Shown: in pieces, positions 23,601 to 33,959 of the stretch
Numbering within the stretch: the first letter of the stretch is position 1
How the letters are laid out: each line of letters opens with the position of its first letter
DNA from: Moringa oleifera
Taxonomy: Eukaryota; Streptophyta; Magnoliopsida; Brassicales; Moringaceae
Reading direction: 5' to 3'
Assembly (NCBI GenBank): GCA_021397835.1
Contig: JAJFZO010000065.1
Coordinates: 868,001 to 932,000, forward strand
DNA: 64,000 nucleotides
Translations under genes and position numbers: made by a program
Notes under the pieces: generated by a model
What the model was told of the DNA's origin: nothing
What the model saw: only the letters and a program-made list of their open reading frames with translations
Databases searched by the model: none

Positions 23601-25619
23601 TGTATGTGCACTAACAAAAAGCACCTTTTACTTTAATGACATGTTAAAGTAAGCCACACAAATCAGAGGTGACTTTCTTCTATCACCGCCATAGTAGTCG
23701 ATGATTTAGCTTTCCTTCATCTCCATGCCATGGAACTAAAGAACAGTTTATATCTTTTAGATAAGAATTGATTTCATCGCAAACAGACAAGTATGACAGT
23801 ACGCGAAGATACAATCATGGTTGGTCATCCTCAATATCCATCTCTCCTAACCAAAAGGGAAGACAAGCTAACTTTGCCACTTAAAGCATGATACATTACA
23901 TGGCAACATCATTAAACTACAGGAACAACATAATTGAGTGAAGATAATCACAATCATGATAATAAGGTCATAATTCATGAAACCAATCTAGCTACAGCTT
24001 ATCAATTCATAAAAAGAAACATATATGAATGCAATGCCAATTGGAAACATGTACAAGTTTATAATGAACAGAAAAAAAGGCAAAGGAAAAAAATAAACGT
24101 ATACCATAATAGTTCACCACCATTGTCACAAAATGAACAGACAGAATCAAAACAATCCTCATCATCAGACTCATCATCCTCCACATCGTCAATCAATAAA
24201 TCATCCATATCATCAACTATGAAGCCAGATGTTAACTGATGTGGAAGATCCTGGAAAAGAAAAAGGTGATATTCCTTTTCAAAAGTCAAAACTGAAAGAA
24301 AGAACAAGTAGTGAGGAAAACTTGTGAAGAAAAGAGAAAAGATACGCAGGCAACCTCATCAGTTATTTTCCTCTTCTTAGGCTTCTCCTCGAGAAATTTG
24401 GATAAAAACTGATCACAAGATAAAACTGTTACATGATTATGCAGCAACAAAATACAAAGCAAGGAACATTTCAAGCAATTATTACAGCCATCATGTTGTT
24501 TCAAACAAGAATATGATGATTTCTACGCAATAATGTAGTTAACAGGATTACAGATTCTTCAATCCAAGCAGAAAGTGAATCAAATAGCAAAATTGTAACA
24601 TATGAAAAAGGAAAGAAATTGTAAACAAGTAACCCAGGTTGGTGTAACCCAGTGGTTAGTGCATGCAGCGGCTGAAAAAGGCCTGAGTTCGATTCCCCAC
24701 TGAAGTTTTACCTTGTTGGGGATGGATGACTTTCCGGGCTCCCCTCGGAGCTCGTGGATTAGTCAATTGGACCCCAAGCTAAATGTGGAGGGGATCCGAT
24801 CGTCGAATACTACTGATAAAAAAAAAAAAGAAAAAAGAAAATTGCAGAAAAGTACAGAACCATGACCTTTACATCTTGTGTTAGCCAATAAGTTATATGG
24901 GAAAGTGTCCAGAAAAGGTTCCTCTTGATCAACAAGCATATATAGATTAGAGTCTAAATCCATAATAAGAATTAACAGAGAGGCCAAAGGCATCGTCATG
25001 GTACAATTACAATGAAAATAAAAAGTTAGTCATACAAACCTTAGAATTTGCCAAGGAGTCATCTCTTTTAACAGCCTCACTGATTAAAGCCATGTGGTCC
25101 ACCAAATCATTCTGTGATGGCCTTAACTCATACAAACTGCAAATCAATAAAACAATCACGACCTGTAGTTACTGGTAGCCAAAAGATTCACATGTCCAGA
25201 AAATAATACCTAAAAACTCTATATAGATGATCCCACAAAGATTTGGCGGATGCTTCTGGATTTCTCTTGAGAAAATGAAGGGACTGCATAGTTATCATGG
25301 TTGTCCTAATTAATTCCTCAAAGCTTTTCCTTGGCTTCTGAAGTTTAAACCAAACACCTTCCTTAGTTAGCACAGATATCTCAGGTTTCACTGTCCTAAG
25401 GTCAAATTTCCAGGCTGTGACATGCTTGAATATCTTTTGCAGCCCATTGTCAGTAGTTCCATTCAAGAACAGTAGTTTCTTGTTCCCGTTGATGCTCTCG
25501 CTTCCACTCCATTGAATGGGCAGAAGAGAGAAGTCGACAGGCTTATCTTCATCATCTACAAAATAGTAATTGGAGACTGATTGTGGTGCAGTCTTTTCCT
25601 CATCATCCGAGAATGCCAT
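10508..25619 (-). CDS. EDM2: EDM2-like PHD-finger / methyltransferase-like chromatin regulator
   Basis: Exons (minus strand): 25210..25619, 25040..25136, 24355..24408, 24105..24250, 23018..23114, 22799..22897, 22397..22644, 22215..22304, 21567..22136, 21297..21444, 21084..21185, 20407..20499, 19851..19892, 12794..12904, 11881..11952, 11675..11793, 11519..11582, 10508..11434. They join to 3489 nt, 1162 aa. The N-terminus reads SNYYFVDDEDKPV and PEISVLTKEGVWFKLQ as in Arabidopsis EDM2. Cys/His-rich PHD-like modules fill about residues 220-385 (CSFCDNGGELLCCEG, QCFACGQLG, CGYFYHPRC, CRRCPKSYHRKCLPR). A methyltransferase-like fold follows, with FCCGANDFS (about 736) and INPPFG (about 797), resembling the NPPF motif of N6-adenine methylases. 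In Arabidopsis EDM2 acts in the nucleus to control intronic heterochromatin, alternative polyadenylation and RPP7 immunity; function here is inferred by homology. Intron 13 is 6,946 bp because of a LINE. Confidence 0.93.
11624..11660. repeat. (GA)n microsatellite in a 92-bp EDM2 intron
   Basis: On the coding strand this is a (CT)n run beginning about 15 nt after the donor of the intron at 11583-11674, where it fills about 40% of the intron. Confidence 0.95.
13017..13029. repeat. Target-site duplication, 3' side of the LINE
   Basis: TAGCGTTTGACAC, identical to 18436-18448, directly adjoining the T-rich (poly-A) end of the element. Confidence 0.88.
13030..18435 (-). mobile_element. L1-type LINE retrotransposon, full-length span, inactivated, inside EDM2 intron 13
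   Basis: It lies in the same orientation as EDM2. Reading on the minus strand: an ORF1-like start (FVRKKFLSKNLKIKEAGIVS, about 18330-18420), a low-complexity region, an endonuclease start (ILTLNVRGMNQ, near 16700), the endonuclease tail (GGLYTWSSLSDN with SWLDKFLVS, 16071-16334), a pre-RT segment (15706-15939), RT finger/palm (KKKGVNINEYRP, about 15200-15260), a degenerate RT catalytic box FVDN at 14688-14699 where active elements have FADD, and a C-terminal region (GHKIRFWFDRCWG, near 13915). A T-rich tract, which is poly(A) on the element strand, starts at 13030. An identical 13-bp sequence flanks both ends. Many stops and frameshifts show it is old and cannot move on its own. Confidence 0.9.
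18436..18448. repeat. Target-site duplication, 5' side of the LINE
   Basis: TAGCGTTTGACAC, the second copy of the 13-bp duplication, at the element's 5' end. Confidence 0.88.
24632..24836 (+). mobile_element. tRNA-derived SINE in an EDM2 intron
   Basis: It lies antisense to EDM2 in the intron 24409-25039. It has a pol III A-box-like sequence (GTAACCCAGTGGTTAGTGC, from about 24644) and a B box (GAGTTCGATTCCCC, from about 24686), then a unique body and an A-rich tail (about 24818-24836). It is clearly more GC-rich than the surrounding intron. The flanks 24615-24631 and 24837-24854 are similar with a few mismatches and one indel, so they look like an aged target-site duplication. The exact family was not identified. 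Confidence 0.82.
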
Positions 25620-26260
25620 AATACCTCTTTTTCTTTTTTACACCTAAGCAAGTGGTTAACAGGAGAAGGCCATGAGCATTAAGAACATGTCAGTCGAACA
25701 CAAAAGCAAGCTCATAAGAACAAAATTATAACAGAGAAGACAAGCATACAAATAAGTACCATAAATTTTGTTTAAATAAAAAACAAAAAAACAAGAAAGA
25801 ACCTAGAACTTCCTCATCTACAACTTGACTCGTTTTTCAGGTTTCGATTTCAACCAAAAAAAAAACAAAATCTTTCTATTTCGGTCTCTCATCTCTTTTC
25901 CTTTCACGGATTTTCTCAGTCACCAAACAATGGAATTACAGCTTTTCGAATAAGGAATGAAAACAATGTTCACAGGAAACTAAAGAGTTAAAAATAAAAC
26001 TTATTGCCTGATCAAATGCAGAATAACTCGGAAACCAAAGAGAATGTTTCGGTTCTGCAGTCTCCACAAAAACTTCAATATCTGCGAGCTTTCTCGAAGA
26101 ATACACAGACACCAGAAGCTAAGTCTTCCGTGCCGTGCTTGGGGAATTCATAATACAGAGGCTAGCGAATACATTAGGCCGCTGTTTACCAGCTCGTATT
26201 CAAACTTTACCGATTAAATCGCTGATTTTCTTTATATTTTATATTTACCCTTTTTCAGAG
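25620..26260 (-). promoter_or_regulatory. EDM2 5' leader and promoter
   Basis: No coding potential is seen. The DNA changes abruptly to AT-rich repeat at about 26290, so the leader and core promoter must lie in this unique stretch. The start site cannot be placed. Confidence 0.4.
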
Positions 26261-26289
26261 CGTCATAGTACATGGTCGTTTGTCCAAGG

Positions 26290-27520
26290 AGCCCATTAAG
26301 TGAAGAAATTTGATTCAAAATCATTATAAATCTAATTTTTTAAAAATAAATATAAAAATAAAATTACTGAAATTTTAATTTAAGTATTAAATATTTATTA
26401 ATTTAATTATATACTTGGAAACATTTAGTTTGATTTAATTTTAATTTTAATTTAAATAGTTATATAAAATTAATTATATTTTTATTGTTAAATTTAAACA
26501 ATTTTTTATTTATGATTTATTTTTATAAAAGTTTTTAACATTTTCTACTAACGTAAAATTAAAAATTTAACTTTTTAATATATTAAAAAACCTAATTTTT
26601 TGTTATGATAATTTAAATATTTTTGTATCAATTAAATATTAAAAAATAAAATTTATTCAATAAATTAAATACATTTAATTTAATTTTCACAAAAAATTAA
26701 ATAAATTTCTATTAAAAATAAATAAATTAAAATTTTAATATAGTGATAAAAATTAAAGTTTTATATTTATTTTTATTAAAAATAAAAAACTAATTTAAGA
26801 GTTGAGTATTTAATAAATTCAAATTTGGCCTCCAACCTCATTAAGAAAAACCATTCCAAATGCAAAATTTTTAGTTTGTGCTAAATTGATTTTTTTTTAA
26901 AATGGATTATTATAAATAACTTTATTTTTTATTAGTTTTAACGATTAGTAATATTTTTTTTTTGTTTTCAACAGTTTTTAATCACAATTTTTTAACTTTA
27001 AATATTTTCATAAGATATAAAAATTTAAAATATTTAATAAGATAAAAATTATTTTCAATTTTTAATTTATTTTTTCATTAAATAATTTTTTAAAATGTGT
27101 CTAAATAAATTTTGTTTATTAATTTATTAAATTAAACTTTTAAATGGTTACAAAAATTATTAATATTTTTATTATTAAAATATTTAAAAATTATTCAAAT
27201 TAATTTTATTTTTTATTTTTTAAATTTAAATTATTCTTATAAATTTTTTCTTATTTTTAATATTTAAAAAATAAATTGTTATAATGATAATTTAAATTTT
27301 TTTATATTTATTAAGAATTTTCAATCATTATTCTCTAAAAATTTCTTATTAGTAATTTTTAAAATTTTAATAAATTTTTTTAAATTAACAAATCAAAATT
27401 TATTTACAATAAATTTTATAAATAATATTTATTTTTTAATACTATAATATTAAACTAAGTAAAAAACTTATTCATGAAAAAATACTAAAATACCAGAAAA
27501 AAATAATTACTCCGGCAATC
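26290..27520. repeat. AT-rich intergenic block with dispersed repeat copies
   Basis: No gene is seen. About 27180-27330 resembles the forward unit of the fold-back family. The rest is similar in composition but too degraded to align by eye. Confidence 0.5.
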
Positions 27521-27885
27521 AATATTCTTAGCTATTCAAAAACAAAAATTATTACAATAAATCCTTTCCTATCATAAGCACTTTGTATTTAAACCGTTCT
27601 TAACTGTATAACTGATTCTGGTATTTTCCGCGAAGGTAACCTAAGTTGGTCTACAACTTGAAGAATTGAAAGAAAAAAATAATAATAATACTAAAGAACA
27701 TCTATATCCTCTACACCGTGTAAGAGCAAAATATTTTTCTTTTCTCTTATGCTTTACAGAGCTTTCGTGTTCTTTTCTTTTCTTTTTTCTTTCCGGGGAA
27801 AAGATGTATAAACCTTCGGTTTTTCTCTGCATTCCCATGGCGCCGGTTTTTTATGATGAATATTTGGAGCTTAATGTTTACGTTA

Positions 27886-30800
27886 TCAGAGAGGAGGGTC
27901 TTCGTTCTCGAGCAGTGAGGAGACTGTCGTGTCAGAAGCAGAATCATCGATGGTGAAATTAGAGATTTCACCGCCCAGAGAGGAGCTTTCGTAATCTTCA
28001 CCACTGATAGATGGTGCTGGTGATGCATCAGGCGTGCAGGTTCCATTAAGGGAGGGAGATGATTCTGCCTCTTCCACCGGTTGTTGCAGGCTCCAGTACA
28101 TTATGCTGGCTGCTAAAGTCAGAATCATCTTCTGGTTCACCTGCCCCATTATCGGAAAGATCATCAATTTTCAGAATTGTTCTCAGGGAAAATGCAGAAA
28201 AGAGACCACAGGGTTGTTTGAAAAGTCCTGGGAGGAAAAGGCAATCTTGTAAGAAACAACAACATACCTCCATGATGTCCTCTGGTAACAAGAAAATCGA
28301 ACAACCAAGCTTCCGGGCAACACTGATTATGTAAGTTGCATTCAATCTCTTCTCGTCATCTACAATTTCAGCGGCAAAGATAGTAAGCTCTATCTCTCTG
28401 TCTGTCGGTATCTTGTCAGCAAAGAAAGAAAATGAAATAAGTAGAGTAAGAATGATACCGCGTTCACCCTTTGTGACAAGGTTCCAGTTAACGACCCTTG
28501 GCTCCACAGAGCTAAGAAGTTCGAGGAAGAACAGTCCGCTAGACAGGCTCTTATCCTGAAGAATTCAAGAACAGAAGACTAAAGGTAGCGGCTTTGAATG
28601 ATATCATATGTATCAATTAAGAATTGTGAAATTAGATGAACCTTGAAGCTCTCTACTTGAGAGTTTCTGCCCGTACTTTTCACTTTCTTGTTCACCCATC
28701 TCAGGATATCTGCATCTGTCATTTCTCTCCCTCGCAAGTGATGTCTCAGGTTCTTCAGGAGTTGAAGCATGTTATATCTCATCAACTGCCACAGGAAAGC
28801 TGAAACAACAAAGGAACAGAAATTGATAAAGTTACCAACTTTTCCACAATTTAACTATTATATTTGGATTCTTATGGCTAGAAGAGTTCACTTGGTTAAA
28901 GAACAAAAAGCGAAAGATAGAGAGAGTTTTACCGAGTATGAGCTTCTTGTTTCCTTGTACTATATCATTTCCAGCTACATTTACTAATGAAAATCTCAAG
29001 TGCTTCCCGATCTTCACAACTTGATTGCAGTTCTCTACTTTTCGAAATGGCATCTTGATCGGTGGCTTTGATGCGTGCTTCCAGTTGACTGAACCAGGAG
29101 AAACCTTGTCAAGAACTTCCAGAAGTACCCATCTGCAAGAAAAATGAAAAACAGGATTCAGGTCTTCATGCCACTATGTTGAATGGAAAGACCACCAAAT
29201 AGCTTGAAAATCGTCTGAAATATTCGCCATTCAATCTGAAAGAGAGACAAATGAATGGGACTCGAGAATTTGCAGTCATCATCGAGAAAAGGGAAACTTA
29301 CCCATTTCTGACGTCTTCGAAGACATTATTGACATAAGTAGAAATTCCAAAACTGTTGATCCACAACCGAAAGCATCTTTCTTCTCTAGAGGTTAGTATA
29401 TCATCGGTCATCATCTCTGCGAACGAATACTTCTTACTATCTGTACTAAGCCCACTCCTGCAAGAATGTATAATGTCCTTTCCTTTCAGTTACAAAATAG
29501 AACTACAGGAAGCATGCAGAGAAGCTGGAATCGGTTAGTGAACTGACAACCTTCCCGGTTCAGAAAGGAAGAAAAGGAAAATTTATGAAGTCATGAGAAG
29601 AGAAACAAAACTCGACTTCTGTAAAACAATCATATCATCTGCTGCTATTGACAATGTACAGATAATGCAGCACGTTCAAATAACTTCTACCAGTTGTGAT
29701 CATGCCCATTTTTAAAAGAAGTCTCCTAGGCAGAGAGAGAAGCAACTTCCACTAATTTTGCAATCCTTCGGTCAAGAACCCTAAGATTCTGAGTAACACC
29801 CACCTTTGATGAAATATTTGTGCCACAAAAGCAAGATTCAAATTTGCAGAACCATCAACAATGTCTTCTGGGCTCAAATATCGTTTGCAGTTCATTCTTT
29901 CTGCATGGTCAAGCACTAGTTTAGCCCTTTCAGTGGGATCCTTGGTATCCAACGTAGCTGGATTGCAGTGTTCTGGAGCAAGAACATTGAGCAGGTAAGC
30001 ATAAGCTTCTCCATCCTGCAGATTTATCAGAAATAGAAATCAACACAAGCACTAGACCCATAAAAATAATCACTCATCAGTTGGACAGCAGAGCCAGGCT
30101 GCTTTCATTTCTGATGATGAAAAGAATCATATGCTGGTCGGAAGAGAGAAAAGGGTGGTAAATAAGACTACCAGCAGGAAAAGTTTTCAATAATATACTA
30201 GAAAAGTTTCATCAAGAACATTCATTTCCTGGTTATGATGACCGGAAAATATTCAAGATCATACCATAGCATCTTCCAGATGCATGGCCATAGTTTTTCA
30301 ACTAAATAACTTGTTATGGCAATATCTGCTTACAATCGAGGACTCCAACCAGGATTTTCATGGGCTCTGAAGCCTAAACCCTCAAATAAAGGTGCTTGTT
30401 CTTATCAGTTTCAATCTAACTGCTACTAGATGAGCAACTTAAGTGGTCAAATACCTTGAGATCAGAAGAATAGTTGGTAACAGTTTTCTTGTAGCCTGCT
30501 TTTTTGAGGTGAAAGTTCATCCATTTTAATAAGACTTTCTCAGGTGGCAATCCCAAAAGTTCTTCAATGTCCTGCCAGAGTACAACAATGCATGATGAAA
30601 CAACTATCCATTTCTCACTCAAAATATGTTAAATTTAACAAATTAATGTTATTGCATACTAAGTAACATAATAAATAGGAATTTCAGTACAGTGTTGTCT
30701 TCCACGAGTTCCACAAGCTGTGGCGTCTTCTTAAGGTTGAGATCGGCTAACAGTTGGATCTGAGCCATAGTTAGAAAGTTAGTAAAAGAAATATGGAAAG

Positions 30801-32194
30801 TATGTAAAAATCGTTCCACTTTTATGATAAGAAGCTTGAGGCCTACAAAGGTATTAGACGCATCAAGTTGGTTCCAGAGGATATGAAACAAGAGAAGAAG
30901 TTTGAACGGGTACCTTTATAATTTGGGAAATCAACCCAAGTACCAAATGTGGCTGCACAAAGAAGAAAAATACCCTTTCAGAATATAGTAATGCATCAAT
31001 CTAACTCATATGAAATCTGAACTTGCTGAACTTACTCTTCCTTCAACCAAGTCCTGTGTGCCAATGTTAACCACGGTACAGCCAATAGCCTTTGCTGAGT
31101 TGAGGCAAAGAGTATGGTTCTCGTTCCTCTCCCACGGATTAAGTACTCGTTTCGTGTTGATAGCTCGTTCATCTATAGTCCCAGGAACAGCCACATTTAT
31201 GAGCTTGCTGCATCAACCACGAAGTCAAATTAAACCAGCAAAAAAAAAAAAAAAAGACACCTTGACTGACTTAGAAAACCAGAGAATAAATGCATAAATA
31301 CCATAGAAGCACTCCATCTTTTGCAAGATCAAATAGATCGTTGGAAGCTGGATTTAAAGGAAGAAACTGCTTTAGAAATGGATCGTCCCCAAGAAAGCTG
31401 TTTATGTGAACAACATAAGATGCTTTTTCTGATTCACTGATCGTATGAAGAAGAGTAGTAGTGGCAGCCTTAAGGAATGATGAAGAATTCTTCGAACCCC
31501 CCAATTTAGCTGCAGCTCTACCCTGTAAATTCAAATGTGTCTGGCCATCGCATGCAGTTAGTCAACAAGTTAATCTCCCATAATTCCAATTCAGATACAA
31601 ACTGACAATCTATTACTTCCCAAATCAAACCTACTCATCAAAATGTAATTTCCTCTTCTTTTAAATTGATGACAACTGAATTTGATCCACATGAGTTTCA
31701 ATGCAATCTTTCAGGATGCCAGCGTATTTTGTTAATCAGAAACAAAGGTGAGGAAAGAAATTAACAGAAGCACAATGGCTCACCCTGAGGAAGGTTTCAA
31801 AATCAATGTCCTTGCTCATGTCATCATCCGACTCACCCAAGATGCCCCTAATCTCCTCCTCCTTAAATATTTTACTAAAAGTCTTCAGTTTTGCCATCAA
31901 GGGTGGCAAGTCTCCAACTGTAACTTGACCTTGCTGATTCTTTATCGCGATAAACTAAAACCCACAACATATTAAACAATCAATATATTTACAGTCACAT
32001 AAACTGTAACATTAGCCATAACATTATCATTTTCATGTTATGATTAAATCAAACCCAAGACCTGTGCAGTAAACAAAATACAAACCAACAAAACGGGAAA
32101 CACCTACTTTAGATTTGAGGCTTCGAAGCTCAACTTGAGTGAACTGGCTTTGAAGCCATTGATCAGAAACAATAACACCCACATAACTGGACAT
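27886..32194 (-). CDS. FIM: Fimbrin (plastin-type actin-bundling protein)
   Basis: Cross-links actin filaments in the cytoplasm. Exons (minus strand): 32108..32194, 31784..31954, 31302..31540, 31036..31207, 30914..30952, 30691..30759, 30455..30571, 29804..30015, 29302..29457, 28933..29132, 28642..28799, 28459..28555, 28268..28359, 27886..28140. They join to 2064 nt, 687 aa, the usual length of plant fimbrins. The N-terminus [20 protein letters not shown] and an EF-hand-like region (about 1-75) precede four calponin-homology domains in two actin-binding modules (about 122-375 and 395-620). Diagnostic blocks are [47 protein letters not shown] and [11 protein letters not shown]. The acidic, Ser-rich tail (from about 625) is variable in the family. 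Which Arabidopsis FIM it corresponds to is not resolved. Confidence 0.96.
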
Positions 32195-33000
32195 CTCCGC
32201 TGAATGCCAATGCCAAGAACTCCAATTATGGTCTTAGTTTCTTCTCAAGAATAACAAAATTGGATAGAAACCAATAAGAATCCTTAAACTCAGATTTCAA
32301 ATACTAATACCATGATAGAACAACTGAAACTCTGATCTTATGTTAATCCTAATGACAAGAACCCCCTATCAAATCACTAATGTAGGTCAGCAAACTCCAT
32401 TCTCTATCCCTGAATCAGCAAAATCCAACATTCTACCCCTGCAGAATATAGCCACGCAAAGAAACTTAAGGACCAAAATAAAAGAAATGAACAAAAAACC
32501 ACCAAAGAGTAACTTTTGATTATTGCTTTCCAGTGAATAACAAAAGAAGAAACGAATTATAACCCAACAGAAGAAGGAAAAACCAATGATAATCCAGAAA
32601 TGTAAGCAAGATATACAAATACAGAAACAGAAAACGAGAAACTTGAAGAAAAAAACTAAAGCGATTAAGGCAGTTTAAAACAGATAAATAATAGTTTATC
32701 ATGAACAACATTTTAATGAGATAACAACTTGCGAAAAAAAAATCTAGAAAATGGGAAGTCGATACAGAAAATGTGGAAACATAGGGTACCCACCAAGATT
32801 CCGCGTCGAATATCAATCAGTTTCTCTCAGAGTCTGACTGTTGTTTCTAATCTCTGATACATATAAGATATACACAGACCGATACGTATAAAGATAAGAA
32901 CGAGAAGGGATCGATTTTCCTTCGCGGGAGAGCAAAGTGACGCAGAGAAAGAAGAGAAGAGAGACAGGAGAGAGAGGCCCCTGTTTTTACCACGAGGACA
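32195..33000 (-). promoter_or_regulatory. Fimbrin 5' leader with leader intron
   Basis: A good acceptor (ATTCAG) lies 5 bases before the ATG and a good donor (TTGGTGG|GTACC) near 32789, giving a probable 5'-UTR intron of about 590 bp. The first non-coding exon would extend to about 32950-33000. Confidence 0.5.
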
Positions 33001-33959
33001 GCAAGGAGCATACTGGCTTGAACCGCATTTGATCGTGGCTATGATACCTGCGAGCGTAAGGTAATTAAAAGAAACTCGCTTTGCCCGTTTGCCAGCTTAG
33101 GAAACTAGTGGGTACACCTCAATTCAATATTTGACCTCTTGTGCAACTACTTTTTGTTCTTTCCCTTCATTAACATTCCACGGACTCACATAAACAAGCC
33201 AAAAATTTCCTACTTTTTGCTCGTTAGTTTAACAGTGATAACATCGTAAGGAAATCTTTGAATAGAAAAGTGTTCTTTTCTTTATCACTAACCCATAAAA
33301 ATCCAAAATTTACAATTCCATTAATGTAAATTCATAACTTTTTATTTACATGTGATGTTATTTCTTTGTATAGATACAAACGATTAAAACTTTATCATCT
33401 ATTTGATGAAAGATACAAACTTTAAACTTTTAAGTCCTTCTTTCTCGGGTAATTCAGTTGCCAAAATGATTAAATCTCACGTTCATTTTATTTCGCATAA
33501 TCAATAAATCAAAATAGAAAAAACAATAGAAAACGGTTTCTAAATTTGCAAATGTGACAAAAGAGCCAATGTTTTAGGGGCAAACAGGTCACCCTGGTTT
33601 GCTTAACATTCTAAAACATGTCTTTGCGTTAATCTATTATTAAACAAAAATCTAATCATGGCAAGATCAGGGCATGATGGTAAAATCAGTGATGACGTCT
33701 CCATCAGCAGATCTTTCTGTTAAAAAATAAACCTTTATTGTTTCTCCAAAATTAAATAAAATTAAATTAATTTAAAAAATGTCAAAAAGAATTGGAATGG
33801 ATCTACTGCTTTATGAGTTAACTTTACTCCTCATGATTACATTTTTGTCTCAGTAGCTTTTAAGAAAGAATTAAAAAAAAAAACCTACCAAATCAAATCC
33901 GTTGTCCCTATCAAAGCAGATCTGTTCCTTTCGCTATCAAAGTTGATTGTTTGTCCTAA

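Noticed and set aside
24640..24720. Possible functional tRNA gene
   Set aside because: A and B boxes are present, but no cloverleaf can be drawn and the sequence continues into a SINE body with an A tail.
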